From positions 1 to 64,000 of the forward strand of contig NZ_JASDDJ010000009.1 of NCBI RefSeq assembly GCF_030407455.1: a DNA stretch of 64,000 nt. Direction: 5' to 3'. A model generated the notes under the pieces. It worked only from the letters and a program-made list of their open reading frames with translations. It did not search any database and was not told the origin of the DNA. This DNA is from Psychrobacter sp. 5A.1 (GTDB taxonomy: Bacteria; Pseudomonadota; Gammaproteobacteria; Pseudomonadales; Moraxellaceae). This document shows positions 42,524 through 53,214 of the stretch, piece by piece (the first letter of the stretch is position 1; each line of letters opens with the position of its first letter). The translations under genes and the position numbers were made by a program.

Positions 42524-42633
42524 GTACAAGGCAGCCGACTGCAGATTGTACAAGTAGTATATCTAAGGAGGGTAACGCCGTAGCGGTTTAGTAGTTCACC
42601 GACTATCGCTCTATTCCGAAAGATATAATCGGT
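42524..42633 (+). other. Candidate structured intergenic element upstream of gluQ
   Basis: Three consecutive hairpins can be drawn. GTACAA/TTGTAC (42524-42529 and 42546-42551) encloses GCAG-CCGA-CTGC. AACGC-CGTA-GC(G)GTT lies at 42574-42588. ACCGA plus TATC (42598-42607) pairs with GATA plus TCGGT (42622-42633). Between the first two is a perfect, apparently unpaired AAGGAGG (42565-42571) with no start codon at working distance. It lies after the dksA terminator, about 120 bp before gluQ. It could be a leader RNA, a small RNA or a dispersed repeat; the strand is assumed from context. Confidence 0.4.
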
Positions 42634-42755
42634 AAAGTAGTGACACAACTCACAAAACAATCTCATTTAATAAATATCTTTTGATACTCATATTTATTAT
42701 TCTATCTCTATACTCTTATAGACAGCCATTTATTTTGAAGACGACTCTTACCGAC

Positions 42756-43715
42756 ATGCCAACTCAAACCGTACCTTCACAGCCTATCGGTCGATTCGCG
42801 CCTTCACCAACGGGCGAATTGCACCTTGGCTCTCTAACCACTGCGCTTGCTAGCTTTTGCCATATCAAATCACTGGGTGGACAATGGCTGTTGCGGATCG
42901 AAGACACTGACACCGAACGCTGTGACAGACAGTTTACTGAGCAGATTTTGATAGATCTCGAAGCAATGGGATTGCACTGGGATGGTGATATCATTTATCA
43001 GTCTGAACGTATTGATATCTATAATGATTATTTATCATCATCGTTGCATCCACTAACTTATGGCTGTCAATGCTCACGCAAAGACTTAGAGCAGTACTGG
43101 GCACAAGAGGAACTGAGCAAACATCACAGTCATTCCAACCTAGCCTCGTCAGCCAACCAAGTACAGTCAAATCGACAGCGTTATCCACGTCGCTGTGTGG
43201 CAGCTAATTTTGATAGACAGCAGCATAAGCTACGTATTCAACTACCAGACTATCAGATTGGCTTTAATGATGGTATCCAAGGGTTGCAATGGGACAATCC
43301 GCAGCAGACGTTAGGCGATATGGTGGCTCGTCGCCAAGATGGTATGATCAATTATATACTGGCAGCCAGTCTCGATGATGGTTTGCAGCAGGTCACTCAT
43401 ATCATGCGTGGTTTGGATATTTTGCCTATGACGACTGCGCAGATCGCTATTATGCAGGCCGCTCATCTACCGACTATCGACCGATGGTATCATCTGCCAT
43501 TGATCAATAATGTTGATGGCCAAAAACTCTCTAAGCAAAACCTTGCTCAGCCAATTGATACGACCAATCCAAGCGAGCTAATCGCTGAGGCTTTAGCCTT
43601 ATTACAGCAATCAAAAGTCGATATCGACACACCAGAAAACATGCTCAAACAAGCGATTGCTCAGTGGGATAATATACCGCTACAAGGTAAACAGCAGTTG
43701 AATTCGCCTTACTAG
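42756..43715 (+). CDS. gluQ: Glutamyl-Q tRNA(Asp) synthetase
   Basis: A 319-residue truncated class I synthetase that charges glutamate onto queuosine of tRNA(Asp). The HIGH-like motif is GELHLGSL in [14 protein letters not shown], the KMSKS-like motif KLSKQN, and the zinc site CQCS...YPRRC. The anticodon-binding domain of GltX is absent, as expected. ATG 42756 starts a normal N-terminus; the frame is open 25 codons further up, with a hydrophobic, unlikely extension. The TAG stop lies inside the left end of a family-2 MITE, so the last residues may have been altered by the insertion. Confidence 0.93.
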   Translation: MPTQTVPSQPIGRFAPSPTGELHLGSLTTALASFCHIKSLGGQWLLRIEDTDTERCDRQFTEQILIDLEAMGLHWDGDIIYQSERIDIYNDYLSSSLHPLTYGCQCSRKDLEQYWAQEELSKHHSHSNLASSANQVQSNRQRYPRRCVAANFDRQQHKLRIQLPDYQIGFNDGIQGLQWDNPQQTLGDMVARRQDGMINYILAASLDDGLQQVTHIMRGLDILPMTTAQIAIMQAAHLPTIDRWYHLPLINNVDGQKLSKQNLAQPIDTTNPSELIAEALALLQQSKVDIDTPENMLKQAIAQWDNIPLQGKQQLNSPY

Positions 43716-43881
43716 GGTCTGTTGAACCTTCAAACATTAGGGCTACTGATGGCTAAAATTGCACCAAATTAGGCGCAAACCGACGATAATATCGAGACCT
43801 TAGCTAGGTTTTCAACAACGTTTGAGGGGATTTTAGCATCAGCCTTTCAGGGAACCACATTTGAATGCTCAACAGACCTTA
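43713..43881. mobile_element. MITE family 2, long copy
   Basis: A 169-bp element with left end TAGGGTCTGTTGAAC and right end GCTCAACAGACCTTA, one base off a perfect inverted repeat. The outer part (CATTAGGGCT, GGCTAAAATTGCACCAAATT) is shared with the short copy at 25101-25178. The inner part is unique in this window and non-coding. Its first three bases are the gluQ stop codon. Confidence 0.85.
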
Positions 43882-43912
43882 ATAATCAGTAAAAAGCCAT
43901 AAATCAAATAGC

Positions 43913-43940
43913 AAAAAGCGCCACCATTTGTGACGCTTTT
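43913..43940. terminator. Terminator between gluQ and ftsW
   Basis: AAAAGCGCCACCA-TTTGTGACGCTTTT forms a stem with mismatches and U-runs in both directions. It serves ftsW on the minus strand and transcripts leaving gluQ on the plus strand. Confidence 0.7.
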
Positions 43941-44015
43941 ATGCCAATCGTACTGGGCATGATTTACCGAAACCTTAAAGCTACATGACACCCAGCCAAT
44001 GATAGGCAGAGCCTA

Positions 44016-45212
44016 TTAATAGTAGCGACATTGGCTTTTTTCTATCTCAGGGCTTTCTTTATATATCTTCAATAACAGCGCCACCATAACCAAACTAATT
44101 AACATGGAAGAGCCGCCATAACTAAAGAATGGCATGGTCAAACCTTTGGTTGGAATGGCGCCCATATTCATCGCGGCATTGATAATCGTCTGGGCAATAA
44201 ACACCACACCGATACCGAAAGCGGTATAACTCATGCGCATTTGGCGGCGTTTTAGCGCGTTGTAACTGATACGCATCGCACTACCGATAATCAGCGCTTC
44301 AAGCACCAATACCATGCTGACACCGACAAACCCTAACTCTTCACCCGTAATGGCTAATAAGAAATCCGTATGCGCCTCAGGCAAATGCGACAGTTTCTGG
44401 ACACTTTCGCCATAGCCAACACCCGTGAACTGTCCACGGCCAAAGGCAATTAAACTGCGTGCCAGCTGATAATCAGTATCTTGCACATCATCAAATGGGT
44501 CCATAAACGACATCACACGCACCAATCGGTACTCTGCCGTGGTAACCATCAGGACAGCCCCACCGATCGCCGCCGCACCCAATGCTAAGAAGTGCTTATA
44601 AGGTGCCCCAGCGATATAAAATATCGCGAAGAGCGTACCAATAATGACGACAAAAGAACCAAAGTCTGGCTGCGACAATAGCAGTATCGTTATCAGTGCA
44701 ACCACCAGCATGATTCGTAAAAAACCATCTAAGCCATTACGAACTTCAAAAGAGCGGCGCACCACAAAGTCAGATACAAACACAATCATGACCAGCTTGG
44801 CCAACTCAGCCACCTGAAAATTAAATCCGCCTAATGTGAGCCAGCGTTTGGAGCCGTTGATAGGCGTACTAAACAGTGTGGCAACGAGCAACAGCCCCGT
44901 AATGCCCAATAAGACAAACTGGGTTTCGGTCTTATATAACGTGCGTAAAGACACGCCATAATAAGGAATGATTGCGACGATCAAACCAATCGTCATATAC
45001 AACAGCTGATTTTTGAAAAAATACAGCTCTGTCATGCCGCGGCTCAGCGCAAAAGGAATAGAAGCAGATGCCACCATCAGCAGACTAAGCACCATCATAC
45101 AGCCGACGCTTGATAATAAAATTGCGCGCGCTGATGGCATAGAAAGAACACCATCTGAGCCAGAGGTTTGCTTGGTTTGGGGCGAGGAACGAAAAAAAGA
45201 AGAGAGCGCCAT
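44016..45212 (-). CDS. ftsW: Peptidoglycan glycosyltransferase FtsW
   Basis: A 398-residue SEDS protein with about ten helices that polymerises septal peptidoglycan with FtsI. Family segments are GSKRWLTLGGFNFQVAELAK, YQLARSLIAFGRGQFTGVG, LPEAHTDFLLAITGEELGF (with the catalytic aspartate region upstream), and MPFFSYGGSSML. ATG 45212 gives the typical length; an upstream GTG (45263) is not supported by a ribosome site. It follows murD after about 280 bp. Confidence 0.95.
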   Translation of the reverse strand: MALSSFFRSSPQTKQTSGSDGVLSMPSARAILLSSVGCMMVLSLLMVASASIPFALSRGMTELYFFKNQLLYMTIGLIVAIIPYYGVSLRTLYKTETQFVLLGITGLLLVATLFSTPINGSKRWLTLGGFNFQVAELAKLVMIVFVSDFVVRRSFEVRNGLDGFLRIMLVVALITILLLSQPDFGSFVVIIGTLFAIFYIAGAPYKHFLALGAAAIGGAVLMVTTAEYRLVRVMSFMDPFDDVQDTDYQLARSLIAFGRGQFTGVGYGESVQKLSHLPEAHTDFLLAITGEELGFVGVSMVLVLEALIIGSAMRISYNALKRRQMRMSYTAFGIGVVFIAQTIINAAMNMGAIPTKGLTMPFFSYGGSSMLISLVMVALLLKIYKESPEIEKSQCRYY

Positions 45213-45492
45213 AATTTTATATACACTAACAAACGAAAAAACACGGCGTCTATGAAACGCCACCGTTTAAAAAATCATAAAATAAATCGTACTAAATAGA
45301 TAATAATAGACAACCTTTAGCCATCAGCAATCGCTTTGGCTAGCATCTATTTCAGTCATCACAGTCATATGGTTGACAGTAGCAGCAATCTATAAGCAAA
45401 ACAATCATTTATCAAGAAAATACTGTCTGTTGCTAGAGACCATGCCTGCGTTATGCAAACGTATACAGCTGACTAAAAGGTTTGCTTATCTA

Positions 45493-46917
45493 TCAGACAT
45501 CTGGTTGTGCTGTGTCTAATTGGTTGACCAATTGGCTAAAGTGCTCACCGCGAGCCGCATAACCACTGTATTGATCAAAGCTGGCACAAGCGGGTGACAG
45601 CAATACAGCTTGCACTTGCGATAAACTACTGGTAGTGACTTGCTGAATGGTCGCAAACGCGTTTTCTAGAGTTTGGCATTGATACAATGTCACATCGTCA
45701 CTCAATTTAGCGGCCCGTAAATGACTTTCTATCTGCCGACCATCTTCACCAATAAACAATACTTGGCTGACATATTGATTGATAAAAGGAGTCAATTCAC
45801 CAAACTTCTGACCTTTGCCTTGCCCGCCCAAAATCAATAATAGCTTACCGTCTTTCGGCGCATAGACTGCGCCCAAGCCTTCGATAGCGGCCATGGTCGA
45901 ACCAATATTGGTGCCTTTAGAATCATTAAAATAATCAATACCAGCAGCATTGGCCACATATTGGCAGCGGTGTTCAAGCCCTGTGAACTGCTGCAAAGTG
46001 GTCAGCATACTCTCTAGAGGCAATCCTGCAAGCTCACCGAGTGCCAAAGCCGCTTGCGCATTGAGTAGATTATGACGTCCTTTAATCAACAGTTTGTCTG
46101 CCGACAGTAATCGTTCTGTACCACGAGCAAGATAAGTCTGGCCTTCTGTGTCTGTAATGAGGCCATATTGGCCTTTATCAGGGGCATGAATGCCTGTACT
46201 TATCCTCGGGAGATTGTCTGCGACCAGTGGACGAGTAAGTGCGTCTTCACGATTAATCATCACTGACTTAGCACCTTGGAAGATACGATGCTTGGCTTGA
46301 TGGTAGCCAAGCATGTCTCCATGACGATCTAAGTGGTCAGGCGACATATTGAGCACAGTCGCTACTTTTGCACCCAAATTGGTGACGGTTTCTAGTTGAA
46401 AGCTAGATAATTCGAGCACTGCCAGTTCCATATCAGGGTTATCAAGTAACGTTAGGGCTGGCACACCGATATTGCCACCAACGCCAACATTGACACCAGC
46501 CTCTACTGCCATTTGACCGACCAGTGTGGTCACGGTACTTTTGGCATTAGAGCCTGTGATTGCCACTATCGGTACGGTACAGGCTTCACAAAACAGCTGA
46601 ATATCACTGACTACAGGAATATTGGCTTGGCGAGCAGCGGCCACAGCGGCAGTATCGAGTGAAATACCTGGGCTAATAATAATACGTGCTGCTTGCTGCA
46701 ATAGATCTGCATCAATCGCCCCAAATTGACGAATCTCTATCGCGACTGGCAACTGATCGGCCAATTTAGGTGCCACTTGAGCATCTGTCACCGCGACTTG
46801 ATAGCCTTGCTTGGCCAGATAATGCGCGACTGACAGCCCAGATTGACCCAAACCAACCACGACTTGTAGACCACTACCTTTATGAAGCAAGGCGTCTGTT
46901 GCAGTATTAGTGGTCAT
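45493..46917 (-). CDS. murD: UDP-N-acetylmuramoyl-L-alanine--D-glutamate ligase
   Basis: A 474-residue Mur ligase that adds D-glutamate to UDP-MurNAc-L-Ala. N-terminal VVVGLGQSGLSVAHYLAKQG binds the UDP substrate, ITGSNAKSTVTTLVGQM is the ATP loop, LELSSFQLET and LNMSPDHLDRHG follow, and the C-terminal domain has YFNDSKGTNIGSTMAAIE and LLSPACASFDQYSGY. AAAGGA six bases before the ATG at 46917 supports this start over the frame to 47004. Transcribed towards ftsW. Confidence 0.97.
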   Translation of the reverse strand: MTTNTATDALLHKGSGLQVVVGLGQSGLSVAHYLAKQGYQVAVTDAQVAPKLADQLPVAIEIRQFGAIDADLLQQAARIIISPGISLDTAAVAAARQANIPVVSDIQLFCEACTVPIVAITGSNAKSTVTTLVGQMAVEAGVNVGVGGNIGVPALTLLDNPDMELAVLELSSFQLETVTNLGAKVATVLNMSPDHLDRHGDMLGYHQAKHRIFQGAKSVMINREDALTRPLVADNLPRISTGIHAPDKGQYGLITDTEGQTYLARGTERLLSADKLLIKGRHNLLNAQAALALGELAGLPLESMLTTLQQFTGLEHRCQYVANAAGIDYFNDSKGTNIGSTMAAIEGLGAVYAPKDGKLLLILGGQGKGQKFGELTPFINQYVSQVLFIGEDGRQIESHLRAAKLSDDVTLYQCQTLENAFATIQQVTTSSLSQVQAVLLSPACASFDQYSGYAARGEHFSQLVNQLDTAQPDV

Positions 46918-47585
46918 ATCTATTCCTTTTATTGGACAAGAAAATTGCATCGAGCAAACTGAATGTACAGTGACTCTAACTGATGCAGTTAAGGTGGCAA
47001 GCATCTTACCGCCATCGCTCAGATTTCGGTACTGATTTTTTATGACTTTATGCTATTATTCGCCTGTTTTTATATTAAGTGGCTAATGCTATAATAGTCA
47101 GCTTGATTATATTTATCAGTATTTTGCTGGGCACATCGCCCAAGCATTTTAGTTTAGCATGTTGTCACATTTATCGCGCTATTGTCACGCCTCTTTCACA
47201 ACGATACTGGTTGTCGTAACGGTGCATCAGGCAATTGCGACTGTTTGATAAATGATATATCACCTTCTACTGCAGCAAGTGATTGCTGACTCTATACATT
47301 ATTTTAGGTACATCCATCTAGTCGCCTATTTTAAGCAATCTTTTTAAACAATATTTTTAGGTAATTTTACTGCCCTTATCATCGTATTGATTATTGATGA
47401 GCGTACTTTTGATACCAAAAAAATTAGTAGACACTTGTGTTATTTACCTTTAACAATCCAACACAGCAACATGACTTAGTGCATGTTGAAGTAAAAGAAA
47501 AATGAATAGCTATTATTAGCGACGCGATCATTTTATAAATGAGTAATGATTACTTTTTTTGCCTCTAACCCTATGTAGTTTACTT
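46918..47585. other. About 670-bp divergent region between murD and the SulP gene
   Basis: No gene, repeat or convincing promoter pair was found here; the murD reading frame stays open to 47004 but lacks a start with a ribosome site. The sequence is AT-rich with poly-T stretches. Confidence 0.4.
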
Positions 47586-49085
47586 ATGACATCTTTTATT
47601 GATAACTTGCGTGACGAGTGGTTTTCCAATGTTCGCGGTGACGTTTTATCGGGCTTGGTTGTAGCACTAGCCCTAATCCCAGAAGCCATTGCCTTTTCTA
47701 TCATCGCAGGCGTCGATCCAAAAGTCGGCTTATATGCCTCATTTTGTATCGCCGTGGTGATCAGTTTTGTCGGTGGCCGCCCTGGTATGATTTCGGCAGC
47801 GACGGGTGCTATGGCACTGGTCATGGTCGATTTGGTTGCCGATCATGGCTTGCAGTATTTGCTGGCTGCGACCTTACTATGTGGTGCTATTCAGGTCGTG
47901 ATGGGCATTCTAAAGCTTGGTAATTTGATGCGCTTTGTTTCCCGTTCAGTGGTCATCGGCTTCGTCAACGCACTCGCAATATTGATCTTCGTCGCCCAAT
48001 TACCAGAACTAAATCCTATGACCGAGCGTGTCGGCATGACCGTTTATATCATGACGGCAGCGGGCTTGGGGATTATTTACCTGTTTCCACTTATCCCTAA
48101 AATCGGTCGCATCATCCCTTCACCACTGATTTGTATCGTGGGCTTGACGGCTGTTGCGATGTACATGAACCTCGATATTCGTAACGTCGGCAGCATGGGT
48201 GATTTGCCTGATTCATTGCCGATGTTTTTATTACCGGATATTCCATTAAACCTAAACACGTTGCTGATTATTGCACCTTATTCTATTGCGCTTGCCATTG
48301 TCGGCCTCTTAGAATCTATGATGACTGCAACGATTGTCGATGAATTGACTGATACGCCAAGTGATAAAAATAAAGAATGCCGCGGTCAAGGTATTGCCAA
48401 TGTGGTGTCAGGTTTCTTTGGTGGTATGGCAGGCTGTGCGATGATCGGTCAGTCGATGATTAACGTCAAATCTGGCGGGCGTACGCGTCTATCTACCTTA
48501 ATGGCAGGGGTTGTGCTCCTCATTATGGTGGTATTCTTGAGCGAATGGGTCAGCCAAATTCCTATGGCTGCCTTGGTTGCAGTAATGATTATGGTCTCAA
48601 TTGGCACCTTTAATTGGCAATCTATTCGCGAGTTCAAGACACACCCCATGTCATTTAATATCGTGATGCTAGCCACCGTATTGACCACCGTCTTTACTCA
48701 TAACTTAGCTTACGGCGTTGGTGTTGGCGTACTGCTATCTGCCTTAGCGTTTGCCAATAAAATCGGGCAATTCTTGACCATATTCAGCGAATATGACGAC
48801 AGCAGCAATACCCGCTATTACTATGTTCAGGGTCAAGTATTCTTTGCTTCTACAACGCAGTTTTTGAATAGCTTTGATACCAAAGAAGCCTTGGACAGCA
48901 TTCAAATCGATGTGAGCCAAGCTCACTTTTGGGATGTCAGTGCGGTAGATACCTTGGACAAGCTGGTTATGCGCTTGCAACGTGAAGGTATTGATGTCAA
49001 AGTGGTTGGACTCAACAGCGCGAGCCGAACACTGATTGATCGCTTCTCTATTCACGACCGCCGAGACATTGGCTTATTAGATTAG
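47586..49085 (+). CDS. SulP-family anion transporter with STAS domain
   Basis: A 499-residue transporter of the SLC26/SulP family. The N-terminal [22 protein letters not shown] is the SulP signature, about 10-12 helices follow with [18 protein letters not shown], and a cytoplasmic STAS domain begins near 405 ([17 protein letters not shown] ... [18 protein letters not shown]). Members carry sulfate, bicarbonate, chloride or carboxylates; the substrate cannot be told here. ATG 47586 is preferred over a TTG nine codons earlier. The downstream Usp gene, about 100 bp away, is a common neighbour of SulP genes. Confidence 0.9.
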   Translation: MTSFIDNLRDEWFSNVRGDVLSGLVVALALIPEAIAFSIIAGVDPKVGLYASFCIAVVISFVGGRPGMISAATGAMALVMVDLVADHGLQYLLAATLLCGAIQVVMGILKLGNLMRFVSRSVVIGFVNALAILIFVAQLPELNPMTERVGMTVYIMTAAGLGIIYLFPLIPKIGRIIPSPLICIVGLTAVAMYMNLDIRNVGSMGDLPDSLPMFLLPDIPLNLNTLLIIAPYSIALAIVGLLESMMTATIVDELTDTPSDKNKECRGQGIANVVSGFFGGMAGCAMIGQSMINVKSGGRTRLSTLMAGVVLLIMVVFLSEWVSQIPMAALVAVMIMVSIGTFNWQSIREFKTHPMSFNIVMLATVLTTVFTHNLAYGVGVGVLLSALAFANKIGQFLTIFSEYDDSSNTRYYYVQGQVFFASTTQFLNSFDTKEALDSIQIDVSQAHFWDVSAVDTLDKLVMRLQREGIDVKVVGLNSASRTLIDRFSIHDRRDIGLLD

Positions 49086-49186
49086 AGCATGGTTGATGGA
49101 TGGGTAAAAGGGTTGGTTAGGTTCTTTATACGCTAACCCTAAACCGCGATAGCGGATTTTTATTATTGAAATGATGTGGTCGTTTT

Positions 49187-50041
49187 ATGAGTAACTTAAA
49201 ACCAGATAGTGTGATTGCTTGCTTGGACTGTCCTGATCACGTTCAAGCCGTATTAGAGGCCAGTATGTGGGCTTCTATTCGCCTAAGAGCGCCGATTGGA
49301 TTATTACATTCAATGCCAAGCTTGCAGCAAAAAGCCGCTGTCAATTATTCTGGCTGTCTCAATATTGATGACGAAAACGCGTTGCTTGAGCAATTCACAT
49401 CCAAAGAGCATCTAAGCAATTGTGAGCTAAAAGCACAGGGCAGATTATTGCTGCATCAAGCGACGACGTATTGTGAACAACAGCACTATAAGCTGAAAAC
49501 CTATACCTTGCATCGCCATGAGCATCTCAATCAAAGTATTGATTATGTCGATGATAAAGCACAATTGATCGTTATAGGTCATCATGTCACCTGCAAATCC
49601 ACACTGAGTCAACTCATCAGAGTCAGTCACTGCCCCATTTTGGTGACACATGCACCATTTTTGCCCCCTACTAGCGCGTTATTTGCTTTTGACAACAGTC
49701 CAACTTGTCATAAGTTATTAAATTGGTTGTGTAAAACGCCTCTTGTGCGCGCGCTAACGGTTCATATCGTAATGGTTGGCAAAGAAACCTCTGAAAATTG
49801 CGATGCGCTGCGTGAAGCTTATGCCAGACTAAAGCAAGCGGGTATTAAATCCAAAAAAACACTTTTGGACTGCCGTGATGTCGCTGCAGCTTTGAACTAT
49901 TATCAAAACCAGCATGATATTGGTCTACTCATGACAGGGGCATTTGGCCAATCTCGTCTGCGAGAATTACTGCGAGGTAGCGATACCAAAAAGCTACTGG
50001 TCAGCACCCAAACGCCTTACCTACTCTTTCCAAAAGCCTAA
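49187..50041 (+). CDS. Universal stress protein with two Usp domains
   Basis: A 284-residue protein with two tandem UspA-like Rossmann domains (about 1-155 and 156-284). The first ends with LIVIGHHVTCKSTLSQL and SHCPILVTHAP, the second with LLMTGAFGQSRLRELLRGS and TPYLLFPK. The first site (GHH) departs from the G-x2-G-x9-G[ST] ATP motif; the second (GAFGQS) keeps it better. It may be regulatory for the SulP transporter, with which it is likely transcribed. Confidence 0.85.
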   Translation: MSNLKPDSVIACLDCPDHVQAVLEASMWASIRLRAPIGLLHSMPSLQQKAAVNYSGCLNIDDENALLEQFTSKEHLSNCELKAQGRLLLHQATTYCEQQHYKLKTYTLHRHEHLNQSIDYVDDKAQLIVIGHHVTCKSTLSQLIRVSHCPILVTHAPFLPPTSALFAFDNSPTCHKLLNWLCKTPLVRALTVHIVMVGKETSENCDALREAYARLKQAGIKSKKTLLDCRDVAAALNYYQNQHDIGLLMTGAFGQSRLRELLRGSDTKKLLVSTQTPYLLFPKA

Positions 50042-50411
50042 TGGCACGCAGTTGAATACGCCATAACACCTTTATCTACAACTGAGCGCAGAGTCATGGC
50101 TACTAAGTCAGCCTCTGCAGCTTACTTCTATTTTTCGTTTACTTTTTTGCAAGAGACTATTAATCAGAACGCCAAATTGATTGCCAAACTCAAGTTAGCA
50201 AATCGTCACATGAAATAAAGGGATAGCCTCCCCAAGCACTCAAAAAGTTGGTTATAATAAAGTTTTCATTAACCAAACGCTAAAGATCGATTCACTTTTA
50301 CTATGCTCGTAACGATGGCTCTAATCATTGCATTAGAGCTCTTATTCTATGTCTCTACTGTCGTTATTTTAGGATGAACACGCCCAACGCTACCTCCCCC
50401 CTTGAGTAGAG

Positions 50412-50852
<441 letters not shown>

Positions 50853-50930
50853 CGCACAAGGCCAGCTTATAGACACAGATTTATAGATCATACCGATAGC
50901 TGTATTGCATCAATTCAAGGGGGAATTAAT

Positions 50931-52193
50931 ATGCAAAATCAAATCTTCGAGCTTCAGTACGCACTTGATACATTTTATTTTTTGATGTGTGGGGCACTAG
51001 TCATGTGGATGGCAGCAGGCTTCACTATGTTAGAAGCCGGTCTGGTTCGTTCAAAAAACACTGTCGAAATTTTAACCAAAAATATCGCGCTATTTGCTAC
51101 TGCTTGTACTATGTACATGATATGCGGCTATGCCATCATGTATGGCGGCGATCTATTCTTGAGCGGTATCTCAAGCGGTGAAACGCTAGTCGAAGATGCA
51201 TTAGCAACATCCGCTGAAAATGGCTTCGGTGGCGATGCGGTTTACTCTGCAGCGTCTGATTTTTTCTTCCAAGTCGTCTTTGTCGCAACCTGTATGTCTA
51301 TCGTCTCAGGGGCAGTTGCTGAGCGTATGAAACTGTGGTCCTTTTTATTGTTTGCGGTCGTTATGACTGGTGTCATCTATCCATTAGAAGGCAGCTGGAC
51401 ATGGGGTGGCAATGATGTCTTTGGTTTGTTTAACCTAAAGGACATGGGCTTTTCTGACTTTGCAGGATCTGGCATTGTCCATATGGCAGGTGCTGCGGCA
51501 GCTTTAGCAGGCGTGCTACTCTTAGGGTCACGGAAAGGAAAATATGGTCCTAATGGCGAGATACGTGCCATTCCTGGTGCCAATCTGCCACTTGCTGCAC
51601 TTGGTACACTCATCCTATGGATGGGTTGGTTCGGATTTAACGGTGGTTCAGTACTTAAATTGGGCGACATCGCCAGTGCCAACTCTGTTGCTATCGTATT
51701 CCTAAACACCAATGCGGCCGCTGCTGGCGGTGCAATAGGCGCTTTATTACTAGCACGTATTATTTTTGGAAAAGCTGATTTGACCATGCTCTTAAACGGT
51801 GCATTAGCAGGTCTAGTGGCTATTACCGCAGAGCCTTCCACACCATCCGCATTACAAGCCACTATTTTTGGTCTTATCGCTGGTATCATCGTGGTGCTAT
51901 CCATCTTAGCATTAGATAAAATCAAGATTGATGATCCAGTTGGGGCAATCTCAGTGCATGGCGTGGTTGGTCTGTTTGGTCTTCTGATCGTACCCATCAC
52001 TCAACCAGCCTCTACCTTTATTGGCCAGATTGTAGGTGCTGCAACAATCTTTGCTTGGGTATTCATAGCCAGTTTAGTTGTTTGGTCTATTATCAAGGTA
52101 GTTATCGGTCTCCGTATCTCTGAAGAAGATGAGTATGAAGGTGCTGATATTGCAGAATGTGGTATGGAAGCTTACCCAGAATTTATAAGATAA
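50931..52193 (+). CDS. amtB: Ammonium transporter AmtB
   Basis: A 420-residue Amt protein with about 11 helices. The pore histidines are His184 (GIVHMAGAAAALAG) and His343 (ISVHGVVGLFG); MLEAGLVRSKNTVEILTKN and GWFGFNGGS are conserved. It conducts ammonium and is gated by GlnK. The N-terminus begins directly with the first helix, lacking the cleaved signal peptide of E. coli AmtB. AGGGGGA precedes the ATG. Confidence 0.97.
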   Translation: MQNQIFELQYALDTFYFLMCGALVMWMAAGFTMLEAGLVRSKNTVEILTKNIALFATACTMYMICGYAIMYGGDLFLSGISSGETLVEDALATSAENGFGGDAVYSAASDFFFQVVFVATCMSIVSGAVAERMKLWSFLLFAVVMTGVIYPLEGSWTWGGNDVFGLFNLKDMGFSDFAGSGIVHMAGAAAALAGVLLLGSRKGKYGPNGEIRAIPGANLPLAALGTLILWMGWFGFNGGSVLKLGDIASANSVAIVFLNTNAAAAGGAIGALLLARIIFGKADLTMLLNGALAGLVAITAEPSTPSALQATIFGLIAGIIVVLSILALDKIKIDDPVGAISVHGVVGLFGLLIVPITQPASTFIGQIVGAATIFAWVFIASLVVWSIIKVVIGLRISEEDEYEGADIAECGMEAYPEFIR

Positions 52194-52218
52194 GCGCTGC
52201 GCCAATAAGCAAATGACC

Positions 52219-52392
52219 TAGGGCGTGTCATCATTTAGATTGTAGGGCTTAAAATGAGAAAAATTGCAGTCAAACAAGAAAGAACTCGCCGTAAATATGA
52301 ATATATTGACAAGATTTCTGACGATATTTGACAAAATTTAGCCTTTTTAAGGCCACTAAATGTATCAATGTGCTAATTGATGACACGCCCTA
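52219..52392. mobile_element. MITE family 1, near-complete copy B
   Basis: A 174-bp element with perfect 15-bp ends TAGGGCGTGTCATCA and TGATGACACGCCCTA, flanked by C and G so that the junctions read CTAG. No coding frame. It is the best reference copy in the window and shares its interior with the copies at 18893 and 24627. It lies just after amtB. Confidence 0.9.
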
Positions 52393-52490
52393 GCCAAATA
52401 CGCTGATACTACCTACTGTAGTATCAGCGTTATGGTTTTAGTGATGAAAGAATACCCCTTCTTAAAAATATGCACTGGCCGCCAAAATAT

Positions 52491-52528
52491 AAAAATCCCG
52501 CACAACCTTTCGGTCGTGCGGGATTTTA
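52491..52528 (-). terminator. Terminator downstream of the DUF2147 gene
   Basis: AAAATCCCGCAC and GTGCGGGATTTT pair across a short inner loop that can extend the stem; it has a T-run on the minus strand. It lies 43 bp after the stop codon. Confidence 0.85.
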
Positions 52529-52570
52529 ATGCATCAAATTCAAACTTGATATTCAGTCGGCTTTAATCGC

Positions 52571-52954
52571 TTATTTCTTTTTCCATTCTTGGCTACGAGA
52601 GAATGGACCAATATAGCCTTTTAATTTTAATGTGCTGCCATTCAGGCTGGCTGTCATGCGATAGTCTTTACCTTTCTCAGGATCCGTAATCGTACCACCA
52701 CTGTATTTACCACCACCGTCAGACTTTAGACCTTTGATGACTCTCATACCAACGTGCTTTTTACCTGTTGATGAGTTGGTAGCGATAAGCGTCCCTGTTA
52801 GCACACCATTTGACTCAGTAATTCTTACCGTACCTTTTGGCTTACCTTCATCATATGTCTGCCAAGTGGTATTGGCTAATGGGTCAGCGGCGAATGCCAT
52901 GCTAGCAATACCAATACCTGCAACGGCTACAGCGGTCTTTGTAAATAATTTCAT
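52571..52954 (-). CDS. DUF2147-like secreted protein
   Basis: A 127-residue protein with a signal peptide (MKLFTKTAVAVAGIGIASMAFA, cut before ADPL) and one beta-rich domain: NTTWQTYDEGKPKGTVRI, GVLTGTLIA, GKYSGGTITDPEKGKDYRM and LKLKGYIGPFSRSQEWKK. The layout, with the final W, matches DUF2147, a lipocalin-like domain of unknown function. GGGAG before the ATG at 52954 fixes the start. Single gene with its own terminator. Confidence 0.8.
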   Translation of the reverse strand: MKLFTKTAVAVAGIGIASMAFAADPLANTTWQTYDEGKPKGTVRITESNGVLTGTLIATNSSTGKKHVGMRVIKGLKSDGGGKYSGGTITDPEKGKDYRMTASLNGSTLKLKGYIGPFSRSQEWKKK

Positions 52955-53214
52955 AGATTGACTCCCTTCATACAATGATTACTCGAAACATTATGTTTCT
53001 GATATCCTATGCTTATCCTTTGCTAGAACCTTTTACTACAAGATTTACAGTTTCAACCTTTTAAATGATAGCGACCATAACGGCTTATAAGCTTTTAATT
53101 AAAGATTCGAGCGACACAAGCGATGTCATAATTCATTATAAGCAATTTTTGGGTTTTGCCTAGTAGTTTTTTTACACTTTCTTATTGCTAGAAAAATAAA
53201 ACCATATCAATAAG

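Noticed and set aside
46560-46600. MurD ATP loop reads GSNAKST instead of GSNGKST
   Set aside because: The glycine-to-alanine change looks like damage at first, but by recall pseudomonad and Acinetobacter MurD proteins have the same alanine, so it is a normal variant.
51377-52000. Open frame of 207 codons antisense to amtB
   Set aside because: It mirrors the codon structure of amtB, has no ribosome site and encodes a proline/serine-rich sequence without family features; amtB is certain.
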